A stretch of DNA of 64,000 bases from positions 8,811,501 through 8,875,500 of the forward strand of contig NC_091970.1 in the NCBI RefSeq assembly GCF_036711975.1. Direction: 5' to 3'. A model generated the notes under the pieces. It was not told where the DNA came from and did not search any database. It saw only the letters and a list, made by a program, of their open reading frames with translations. Shown in pieces: positions 10,901 through 19,462 of this stretch; the stretch's first letter is position 1, and every line of letters starts with the position of its first letter. The position numbers and the translations under genes are program-made. This DNA is from Onthophagus taurus (lineage: Eukaryota; Arthropoda; Insecta; Coleoptera; Scarabaeidae).

Positions 10901-13900
10901 TTAACATCTTTATTGACACTTTTAGGTTATACGAAGATGTAAGTTTTGTTACAACATTCTTTTTCCCAATATTTTTCCGATCCAACCCAACAATTATTAT
11001 ACATCATTTTAAAGAGAAAGCTTAGAGCTTTAATTTAGAACAAGTCTCATTCCTTAATTTCAATAAATACGGCTTCCAGGAATTTTTAAATTAACATCTT
11101 TTTTGACACTTTTAGGTTATACGAAAATGTAGGTTTTGTTACAACATTTTTTTTCTCAATATTTTTCCAATCCAACCCAACAATTATTATACATCATTTT
11201 AAAGAGAAAGCTTTGAGCTTTAATTTAGAACAAGTCTCATTCCTTAATTTCAATAAATACGGCTTCCAGGAATTTTTAAATTAACATCTTTTTTGACACT
11301 TTTAGGTTATACGAAAATGTAAATTTTGTTACAACATTTTTTTTCTCAATATTTTTCCAATCCAACCCAACAATTATTATACATCATTTTAAAGAGAAAG
11401 CTTTGAGCTTTAATTTAGAACAAGTCTCATTCCTTAATTTCAATAAATACGGCTTCCAGGAATTTTTAAATTAACATCTTTTTTGACACTTTTAGGTTAT
11501 ACGAAAATGTAAATTTTGTTACAACATCTTTTTTCTCAATATTTTTCCAATCCAACCCAACAATTATTATACATCATTTTAAAGAGAAAGCTTTGAGCTT
11601 TAATTTAGAACAAGTCTCATTCCTTAATTTCAATAAATACGGCTTCCAGAAATTTTTAAATTAACATCTTTTTTGACACTTTTAGGTTATACGAAAATGT
11701 AAGTTTTGTTACAACATTCTTTTTCTCAATATTTTTCCAATCCAACCCAACAATTATTATACATCATTTTAAAGAGAAAGCTTTGAGCTTTAATTTAGAA
11801 TAAGTCTCATTCCTTAATTTCAATAAATACGGCTGCCAGGAATTTTTAAATTAACATCTTTTTTGACACTTTTAGGTTATACGAAAATGTAGGTTTTGTT
11901 ACAACATTCTTTTTCTCAATATTTTTCCAATCCAACCCAACAATTATTATACATCATTTTAAAGAGAAAGCTTTGAGCTTTAATTTAGAATAAGTCTCAT
12001 TCCTTAATTTCAATAAATACGGCTTCCAGGAGTTTTTAAATTAGCATCTTTTTCTGACACGTTTAGGTTGTACGAAAATATAAGTTTTATTTAAACATTT
12101 TTTTTCTCAATATTTTTCCAATCGAACCCAACAATTATTATACATCATTTTAAAAAGAAAGCTTTGAACTTTAATTTAGAACAAGTCTCATTCCTTAATT
12201 TCAATAAATACGGCTTCCAGGAATTTTTAAATTAACATCTTTTTTGACACTTTTAGGTTATACGAAAATGTAGGTTTTGTTACAACATTCTTTTTCTCAA
12301 TATTTTTCCAATCCAACCTAACAATTATTATACATCATTTTAAAGAGAAAGCTTTGAGCTTTAATTTAGAATAAGTCTCATTCCTTAATTTCAATAAATA
12401 CGGCTTCCAGGAATTTTTAAATTAGCATCTTTTTTGACACTTTTAGGTTATACGAAAATGTAGCTTTTGTTACAACATTCTTTTTCTCAATATTTTTCCA
12501 ATCCAACCCAACAATTATTATATATCATTTTAAAGAGAAAGCTTTGAGCTTTAATTTAGAATAAGTCTCATTCCTTAATTCCAATAAATACAGCTTCCAG
12601 GAGTTTTTAAATTAGCATCTTTTTCTGACACGTTTAGGTTATACGAAAATGTAAGTTTTGTTTCAACATTTTTTTTCAATATTTTTCCAATCCAACCCAA
12701 TGATTATTATATATCGATTTAAACAGAAAGCTTGAAACTTCAATTTAAAATAAGTTTCATTTCTTAATTCCAATAAACACGGCTTCCAGAAATTTTTGAA
12801 TTAGCATCTTTTTTGACACTTAGTTTTTGCTCAATATGTTTTTTCTCAATATTCTATCAGATTTTCGTCGTTCTGTATATTCAAATTTTCTGCGTTCACG
12901 AAAATGTCGTAGCGCAAATTCAAAAGAAAGAGAAAGTTGTGAAAATTGTTCTGCCAAAGCAACTCAAGTACCATTATCCCCCCGGAATGGGGGGATTGCA
13001 TATTTTGCTAAAATTAATTCCAAAGGCCTTTGCTGAGTGTATTTTGATAGCGTTTTAATTCTGTTACAAAGTTTGGAAATTTTTGACTTCTTGGGACACA
13101 AAGGGTTAAGTAAATTGTTAGTGACAAATTCATTTCGTTCTTTAAAATGAACGAATGCACTTAGAGACATGAACCAAAAAAATAAAATGTAGGGAACTTA
13201 ACAAAAATTATAATTTTGAAACAATTTATACACAAAATATAACCTTTACCCACCAAACAGCATGAAAATCTTTAACAACGATAAAATGTCGCTTAGTCAA
13301 GTGATGTATAACGTCTCTTATCATGAATTAATTTGTTTTAGCCACCGAAACCGTCTGATTTATGTACAATTTGTTATACGAGTGGAACGACGGGAAATCC
13401 GAAAGGTGTCATGTTAACACACGAGAACGTTATGGCATCAGTTTGCGCGGTAATAATGCAATTAGGGGATCACAAACCGGTCAGTAGTGATGTTATGATA
13501 TCATTTTTGCCGTTGGCCCATATGTTGGAACGTTGTTGTGAGAACGCGATGTACCTGGTTGGGGCGGCCGTTGGATTTTATTCGGGAGATATCAGAAGGT
13601 TAAGCGATGACATGAAAGCTTTAAGACCAACGGTGACCCCAGCAGTTCCACGATTATTAAACAGAATCTACGATAAGGTTCAAAACGAAATCGGAAGGAG
13701 TTGCATTAAAAAAATGTTGTACAACATGGCGATGAGTGCGAAAGAAAACGAAATTAAAAGAGGGATTATAAGGAATAACAGTTTCTGGGATATGTTGGTA
13801 TTTAGGAAAGTTCAGGAAGGAATGGGAGGGCGGCTTCGATTTATGTTAGTGGGATCCGCGCCTTTGGCAGAAAATGTTTTGACGTTTATTCGTTGCGCGT

Positions 13901-14816
13901 TGGGTTGTTTGGTGGTTGAAGGTTATGGTCAAACGGAATGTTGCGCCCCAATTTCGTTAACAGTTCAAGGCGATTACGTCCCAGGACATGTTGGTCCCCC
14001 CGTCGCTTGTTGTTGCGTCAAATTGGTCGATGTGCCCGAAATGGAGTATTGGGCCAAAAACAACCAAGGCGAAGTTTGCGTCAAAGGAACAAACGTTTTT
14101 AAGGGGTATTACAAAGATCAAGAGAATACAGATGAGACTATTGATGAAAATGGATGGCACCACACCGGGGATATAGGAATGTGGCAAAATGTATGGTTAA
14201 AATAATAAGAAGAAGAATCGAATTAATTTAATTTATGAATGATTTTAGAACGGAACCTTAAAAATTATCGATAGAAAAAAGCACATTTTTAAATTATCTC
14301 AAGGCGAATACATAGTTCCTGAGAAAATAGAGAATTGTTATATTAGATCTCAATATGTACAACAAGTTTTTGTCCATGGTGAATCATTAAAGGTAAAAAA
14401 TGAATTAAAAAATGATTAAAATGATAATAAAATTTGGTTGCAGTCATGTATTGTAGCAATTGTTGTACCAGATGTAGATGTAATCAAATGCTGGGCACAA
14501 GAGAATGGAATTCCCGGCACATTAAGCGTTTTGTGTAATCACCCAGAAGTAAAACAATTAATTTTAGACGATATGTTAGCATGGGGAAGAGAAGGAGCGT
14601 TAAAATCATTCGAACAAGTAACAAACTCATAAATAAAGCAAAATTGTTTTAATTTTAATAACACTTTTTTTTTGATAGGTAAAAGATATTTATCTTCACC
14701 CCGATCCATTTAGCGTACAAAATGGATTGTTGACACCCACAATGAAATCGAAACGGCCACAAATCAAGTCGTACTTCACCCCGCAAATCGAAGATATGTA
14801 TAAAAAACTGTCGTAA
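4919..14816 (+). CDS. Acsl: Long-chain-fatty-acid--CoA ligase (ACSL family), eight coding exons
   Basis: Activates long-chain fatty acids to acyl-CoA via an acyl-AMP intermediate. ACSL enzymes usually sit on ER or mitochondrial membranes. Exons: 4919-5005, 5716-5839, 8520-8789, 8875-9074, 13342-14190, 14249-14392, 14444-14617, 14679-14816. All junctions are GT/AG and the frames join to 661 residues. Motifs: YTSGTTGNPKG at about 239-249 (AMP/phosphate loop), GYGQTE near 421, HTGDIG near 501, and DRKKHIFKLSQGEYI at about 518-532 (linker and fatty-acid gate region). The family is usually ~690-720 residues. This model begins MCCKCCC and lacks the N-terminal membrane helix, so it is either a short isoform or an alternative first exon. 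The intron before exon 3 holds a mariner-type transposon and the intron before exon 5 holds a piggyBac-like element with satellite. No coding damage is seen. Confidence 0.93.
6016..6181. mobile_element. Palindromic Tc1/mariner-type MITE
   Basis: A 166-bp near-perfect hairpin with ends CAGTGTGTTAATTAATT, flanked on both sides by TA (6014-6015 and 6182-6183), the target duplication of the Tc1/mariner superfamily. The arms stay paired over about 60 bp each, through GCAAGTATGCAACCAA and its complement. It has no coding capacity and lies in intron 2 of the acyl-CoA synthetase gene. Confidence 0.8.
6350..6655 (-). pseudogene. 3' fragment of a non-LTR retrotransposon ORF2 (RNase H/C-terminal region)
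   Basis: Read on the minus strand, the frame runs from about 6655 to 6350. It contains FLGLARSSIKVLMGVFTGHC, then RLKAHLNLLGL, then a zinc-knuckle-like CRLCAEEAETIEHVLCHCP. This combination is typical of the end of ORF2 in jockey/R1/I-type LINEs, after the RNase H domain. The reverse transcriptase and endonuclease are absent, so it is a dead fragment. It lies between the MITE and the mariner-type transposon in the same intron. Confidence 0.8.
6753..8364 (-). mobile_element. IS630/Tc1/mariner-type DNA transposon with very long terminal inverted repeats
   Basis: A 1,612-bp element with ends CAGGGTGATTCATTAGCTC, flanked by TA dinucleotides (6751-6752, 8365-8366). The inverted repeats are ~235 bp (about 6753-6990 and 8130-8364), differ at few sites, and run past the untranslated ends into the last codons of the transposase gene. 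The element is inserted in intron 2 of the acyl-CoA synthetase gene, on the opposite strand. Low divergence between the arms suggests a fairly recent insertion. Confidence 0.9.
6925..7980 (-). pseudogene. Transposase of the mariner-type element, interrupted by one in-frame TGA
   Basis: One reading frame of about 351 codons. An N-terminal helix-turn-helix region (FTTEEYADIIFVYGLCNGN, then ISTRRIASMLQISQSFVWRV) is followed by the DDE/D catalytic core. First acidic motif: LWSDEACFTRDG. Second: YQHDGAPPHRG. Third: SRDLNPLDYYFWG, with about 36 residues between the second and third aspartates by my count. A TGA at 7402-7404 splits the frame after FSVDV, where relatives usually have tryptophan (TGG), so one transition explains the break. 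The rest looks intact. The last ~20 codons are also present in the opposite terminal repeat. The product is probably inactive unless this allele is atypical or the stop is read through. Confidence 0.88.
9163..9188 (-). other. Hairpin motif: CTGATGA, 6-bp stem, GAAAC
   Basis: On the minus strand CTGATGA (9182-9188) is followed by a perfect small hairpin, GGGAAT/ATTCCC (9168-9180), and then GAAAC (9163-9167). The same arrangement with different stem bases occurs at 9498-9521 and 45275-45300. It is reminiscent of a hammerhead ribozyme core as reported in Penelope-like elements, but one extra base precedes the stem and I see no clear helix III. Confidence 0.45.
9498..9521 (-). other. Second hairpin motif: CTGAAGA, 4-bp stem, GAAAC
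   Basis: Minus strand: CTGAAGA (9515-9521), hairpin GGCC-AAG-GGCC (9503-9513), GAAAC (9498-9502). The constant flanks match the motif at 9163 while the stem sequence differs completely and still pairs. It lies just beside the truncated Tc1 transposase fragment. Confidence 0.45.
9535..10240 (-). pseudogene. Degraded Tc1-like transposase fragment
   Basis: Minus-strand pieces in order: a helix-turn-helix region with an AT-hook-like basic stretch (HVHRSTIKRVITQTGRNKRK, 9978-10187), an IRRRLKESGLKACR piece, the first catalytic motif VLFTDEFRFRLHSPNGRKRV (9653-9907), and MQDNARPHTAMCVTQYLNEV with the second catalytic Asp (about 9540-9620). Stops and frameshifts separate the pieces. The third catalytic region is missing, cut off near 9535. 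Clearly non-functional. Confidence 0.85.
10294..10311. repeat. Subterminal perfect palindrome of the piggyBac-like element
   Basis: CGGTACTTTAAAGTACCG is self-complementary over 18 bp and starts 15 bp inside the left end of the element. Subterminal palindromes of this kind are candidate transposase-binding sites. Confidence 0.8.
10430..12830. repeat. 190-bp satellite, about 12.5 copies, inside the piggyBac-like element
   Basis: Head-to-tail monomers with a very regular 190-bp period. The block CATCATTTTAAAGAGAAAGC starts near 10621, 10811, 11001 and so on. Inner copies are nearly identical. Copies at both ends (10430-10640 and 12530-12830) are more diverged, as expected if unequal exchange homogenises the middle. 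Monomer layout matches the satellites at 1-4240 and 30781-32945. Confidence 0.95.
12976..12996. repeat. GC-rich hairpin inside the right end of the piggyBac-like element
   Basis: ATCCCCCC (12976-12983) and GGGGGGAT (12989-12996) form an 8-bp stem around a 5-base loop. This is unusual in such AT-rich surroundings. Confidence 0.75.
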
Positions 14817-15400
14817 TAAAAACTAATTAAATTTTTGTATAAAGAAATGATACAAACACAAAAATAAATAAATAAGAGTCAATTTAAAACGCAATATTCA
14901 TACGACAGCATATCATTTCACGGTTTTTTCGTTCTGTTGTTTGTTGTTGTTAATGAAACGCGTTTTTATATTAAAATCACGACGCGAAATAACATTCTCT
15001 TTGTAACTTAAATAAATTGAGATAAAAAAATAAGAATGAAAATGAAAAAAAAAAATTAAATAAATCAAGAAGAATTTGATAGTTTTATGATGAAGGAAAA
15101 AGAAAGTAGTGTTTAAAATTCACCGTGTATATAAGTAATTTGGGTTTTTACTATTACAACCCCGTTTTACAATAATAAATAGATTATTTTTTTTTCTTTT
15201 CGTCTTAATTATTTTTTAATAAAACAAATAGTTTTACGATTAGCGAGCATTTAAAGGAGCTTGAGTTCGATGACTTAATTAAGTTGTGCATAATTTATTT
15301 TGTTAGTTTTCATTTTACAACAAGAAACGTTTCACGCAAAAATAAAGTTCTATTTTACAAAAAAATAAAATTAAACTTTGTGTTGTTTTAATTAAAACGT
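14817..15400 (+). other. Probable 3' UTR and downstream region of the acyl-CoA synthetase gene
   Basis: Single-copy sequence after the TAA. Several AATAAA polyadenylation signals occur, for example near 14860 and 15341. No further coding potential seen. Confidence 0.55.
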
Positions 15401-15594
15401 CCAATCTTTATGGAAATTAAATATAAGGAGCCCTCCAACAATTAATTATAATATAAGATTTTTTCTTAAGAAATATTTGAAATGTCTTGAGTTGCAATTG
15501 AATTATTCTGAACAATTTGAAATATAATATAATATAGGTAATATTTGAATTATTACCACGCAGTTCTCAAACATTATAAAGAATGTTACAATGT

Positions 15595-16590
15595 TACAGT
15601 TGGCAAGCGTTTGAAATGGTTTTCAATTATTTGGAGGATTTTCGAATGATTCGGAACAACTTGTGAAGTGGCCATGAACCAGTTTGTCATCATTTAAACA
15701 ACTTTTCAATAATTTGAATGATTTTCCAGCTAAATCCCAATAATTTAGACAACTTACCAATGATTACTAACCTTAATTAAGAAACTACTTCTCCAATTCT
15801 AGAGAAGAATTAAAGAGGAGAAGAAACATTAGGGTTTAGTCGTGAAAAAAACTTTCAGTTGTCAATGTCAACTTTAATTTTGCTATTATATTCGTAGTCT
15901 TCATAAAATAACCTTTAAAGTAAGTCCAAACTTGACGATATTATCTCAAAAAACCAAAAAGTTCAAACTTTCAGCTTTTAATTTTGACATATTTGTCAAC
16001 TTCATAAAAAATCCTTTAAAATGAGTCCAAACTCGACATATTTAACTTTAATATTAAGGCAAATCAATCACTTCCGGTTTGAAACGTCAACGTCAATTTT
16101 TACATATTTGTCGTCTTCGTTAAAAAACCTTTAAAATGAGTCCAAAGATGACGCACTTATCTCAAAAAACAAAAAAGTTAGAATAAAAAACATTAAACCC
16201 GAAGTTAGCAACAATTTAATTTTTAAATATTAATACCAACCTTAATTTTTTATTTTTTTTTTATTATATTTTTGTTTTTGTAACAAATATTAAACATTTT
16301 ATAAAAATTAAGAATATGTCAAAATGACATTGAAATTTCAAACCGGAAGTTCTTATATCTCGAGTAATACTGGAATTAAATGTCTCATGTTTGGACGCAT
16401 TTTAAAGGATTTTTCACTCCGATTACAAATATGTCAAAATTGACGTTGACATTCTTAACCGGAAGTTGACCATACCTTCATTAATATTGAAGATAAATAT
16501 GTCGTGTTTGTACTCATTTTAAAGGATTTTTAATGAAGATTACAAATATGTCAAAATTGAGGTTGACATTTTAAACCTGAAGTTAGTTAT
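15595..16590. repeat. Fold-back repeat, copy 1
   Basis: The left arm (about 15840-16200) carries blocks such as CCTTTAAAATGAGTCCAAA and CACTTCCGGTTTGAAACGTC. The right arm (about 16310-16590) carries their reverse complements (TTTCAAACCGGAAGTT, ACTCATTTTAAAGGATTTTT) in three tandem units of ~115 bp. The two arms could form a long hairpin. The whole ~1-kb unit is repeated at 17320-18255. Confidence 0.8.
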
Positions 16591-17319
16591 CATGTAATAG
16601 AAGTTTTATAACTGCATTTGAATTAGATAAAAAAAAGTTATTCTCCGCAAATTTGTTTTGAATAATTTCAATTACAGTTTTTAATCATTCTGAACCATTT
16701 GAAATATGTACCTATTAATCAGTTTTCAGCCATTTTCAATTTGAATTATTACCACCCAATTCTCAACATTATGAAGCATTTTGCAAAGCTATAAACACGT
16801 TTGGGACAACTTTGGATGCAGTTTTCGACCACTTTCATCAACCTGGACTAGTTATGAACCAGTTCTTAATCATTTAGACAAGGTTACCGATCACTTTGAA
16901 TAATCTGGAATAGCTATGACACAGTTTTCCATTATTTAGACAAGTTTCCATTGATTACCAATTAGTTTTCATTTAATTTGGTATATATTTATACGTTTAC
17001 AGTGCTATAGACCTGTTTTGAATAATTTTAATACCAGTTCAAGCATAATGAACGATTTCAAAAAAATACGAAAATATTTTTAAACATTTAGACATGTTTT
17101 TGGTGATTACCAACTAGTTTTTCAATCATTTTGAATGACTTAGAATAGCTGTAAATTAGATCTCAATCATTTGGACAACATTTTTTAATCATTTCAAGTT
17201 TTCAATAATTACCAACCTTAACTATCAATGATTTTGAACAATTTTGCAATGTTGTAGACCTGTTTTGAACAACTTTACATGCAATCACTCTTTTTTAACA
17301 ACTTGGAATAGCTGCAAAC
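16591..17319. repeat. Degenerate short repeats between the two fold-back copies
   Basis: Loosely repeated phrases such as CAATGATTACCAAC, TTTGAATAATTT and ATTTAGACAAGTTT recur every few tens of bases. No gene or clean tandem period can be defined. Confidence 0.5.
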
Positions 17320-18255
17320 CAGTTGGCAAAGGTTTGAACTGGTTTTCAATTATTTGGAGGATTTTCCAATGATTCAAAACAACTTATGAAGTGGCCATGA
17401 ACTAGTTTGTCATTATTTAAACAAGTTTACAATAATTTGAATGATTTTCCAGCTAAATCCCAATAATTTAGATAACTTACCAATGATTACTAACCTTAAT
17501 TTAGTAACTACTTCCACAATTCTAGAGAAGAACTAAAGAGGAGAAGAAACATTCAGGTTTAGTCGTGAAAAAAACTTTCAGTTGTCAATGTTAACTTTAA
17601 TTTTATTATTATATTCGTGATCTTCATAAAATAACCCTTAAAATGAGTCCAAACTCGACATATTTAACTTTAATATTAATGGAAATACAATCACTTCCGG
17701 TTTGAAACGTCAACGTCAATTTTTACATATTTGTTATCTTCGTTAAAAAACCTTTAAAATGAGTCCAAAGATGACGCACTTATCTCAAAAAAACAAAAAA
17801 GTTTGAATAAAAAACATTAAACCCGAAATTAGCAACAATGAAGGTAGCAATTTAATTTTTAAATATTAATACCAACCTTAATTTTTTATTATTTTTAATT
17901 ATATTATTGTTTTTGTAACAAATATTAAACATTTTATAAAAATTAAGAGTATGTCAAAATGACATTGACATTTCAAACCGGAAGTTGCTTATTTCTCGAG
18001 TAATATTGGAGTAATTGGAGTATTGGAGTATAAACGTATCATGTTTGGACTCATTTTAAAGGATTTTTCACGACGATTACAAATATGTCAAAATTGACGT
18101 TGACAATCTTAACCGGAAGTTGACCATAACTTCATTAATATTGAAGATAAATATGTCGTGTTTGTACTCATTTTAAAGGATTTTTAATGAAGATTACAAA
18201 TATGTCAAAATTGAGGTTGACATTTTAAACCTGCAGTTAGTTATCATGTAATAGA
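17320..18255. repeat. Fold-back repeat, copy 2
   Basis: It is colinear with 15595-16590 at an offset of about 1.7 kb, with one internal deletion in the left arm of ~60 bp. It shares GGTTTTCAATTATTTGGAGG at the start and CAGTTAGTTATCATGTAATA near the end. The inverted arms are preserved (CACTTCCGGTTTGAAACGTC against TTTCAAACCGGAAGTT). Confidence 0.8.
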
Positions 18256-18339
18256 ACCAGCTAAATCCCAATAATTTAGATAACTTACCAATGATTACTT
18301 CTACAACTCCACCTGATAAACATATAAGTCATAATAACA

Positions 18340-18600
18340 AGAAACTTTACTGGAAAGGTTATGGCCAAAAGTGTATTGACATACGGCTGTGAGGTTTGGA
18401 CGATGAAAGAGGAGAAGAAACAGAGGGTTGGCAAACATGTGCATTATTTACGTAGAAGTGCAAGGAAGAATTCGAAGAGGAGAGGTTTGAGATGATTTGG
18501 TCATTTGCTATGCAAGGAAGAGGAAAGAATCGAACAATTGTACTAAAGGACACCAAGAGGAGAAGAGAGATGAATGACACTGAATAGAAAAGTATTCACA
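18340..18600 (+). pseudogene. Degraded LINE reverse transcriptase C-terminal fragment
   Basis: Plus-strand frame AKSVLTYGCEVWTMKEEKKQ followed by RVGKHVHYLRRSARKN resembles the segment after the RT domain in RTE/craniate-type LINEs (pattern YG.E.WT...EKR...E...LRR). A downstream piece in another frame reads like the conserved WFGH region. Stops and frame changes show it is dead. Confidence 0.65.
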
Positions 18601-19462
18601 ACCGAAGTGCAGGAACTCCAAGAACTAAAAGCGAAGCAGAAGTGGGAAAAAGAGAAAAATCAGCTAACACTGTAAAGTCCCTGGAGGATAGAATAGGGAA
18701 AATAGAATATGAGCAACATATAAACAAGGTATGATACTAAAGAAGCAAAAATTAGGCGCGTGAAACGAATAAAATTAGAAGTGGGTGGAAAATTCTCGGA
18801 TATGAACAGGATAAGAGTAACAAGATGAAATATGTTGAGGATCTTAAGAGACAGATCGTTTATAATGAAAATCGCCAAATAAAAACGGAATGTATAATCT
18901 TCAACAACATTTACAATAAATACAAAAAAAATCTATACGACCTATTCAACAAAAAGAGAAAAAATGATTTATATATATTTTTTTATAATTTTATAATATC
19001 TATCGTTTACAAACCACTTTGAACTTACCTTTTATTTGTAACTCTATAAATTTGGTTTATTTATATACAAAGTATATTTATTTTTTCTTAAATTTAGTTA
19101 AAAACTAATTAATTAGAAACACATTAGCGTGTGGACACAAAAATACTGTGTGAGTTATGAAATATAAGTGCTGAAAATTAAGGAACGGTTCTTTTATATC
19201 ACAGTTTTAACGACTTTAACGCAAACGATTATTATTATTATTATTATTGGTCAACTAAAGCAAGTGTTATGTAAAAATATCGGATGCAAATTGTGAACTG
19301 TACTTATCAATCTGCGTTTCATACTTATTGTAGTAGTGACTCAACTTGAAACTAAAATTAACGCAACTTCATTCAATGTTTTAGCACAAATTATTTAAAA
19401 TCTAATAAAGAATCAAATAAAGTCACTATAATAAAATCTTCAAAAGACTTTTTCGCTAAATA
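18601..19462 (-). other. Intergenic DNA and probable 3' UTR of Vti1a
   Basis: AT-rich, largely single-copy sequence with no convincing gene. The part next to 19462 should be the 3' UTR of the minus-strand Vti1a gene. TTTATT (AATAAA on the minus strand) occurs near 19027 and 19057. A short (ATT)n run lies near 19225. Confidence 0.45.

Larger units (their letters stand above)
10279..13105. mobile_element. Non-autonomous piggyBac-like element containing a satellite array
   Basis: Both ends carry the 13-bp inverted repeat CCCTTTGTGTCCC, and both sides are flanked by TTAA (10275-10278, 13106-13109), the hallmark target duplication of piggyBac. The 2,827-bp interior is mostly a 190-bp satellite. 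A perfect 18-bp palindrome sits 15 bp inside the left end and a C6/G6 hairpin inside the right end. No transposase is present, though a short cysteine-bearing stretch near 12880-12965 may be a relic. It lies in intron 4 of the acyl-CoA synthetase gene. Confidence 0.85.

Noticed and set aside
14618..14632. Acyl-CoA synthetase ending at VTNS and a stop
   Set aside because: A donor at 14618 and an acceptor at 14678 join to KDIYLHPDPFSVQNG, the conserved family C-terminus.
18825..19022. Lysine-rich plus-strand frame upstream of the Vti1a 3' end
   Set aside because: It has an AT-rich composition-driven reading, lies beside LINE debris, and shows no domain or splice support.
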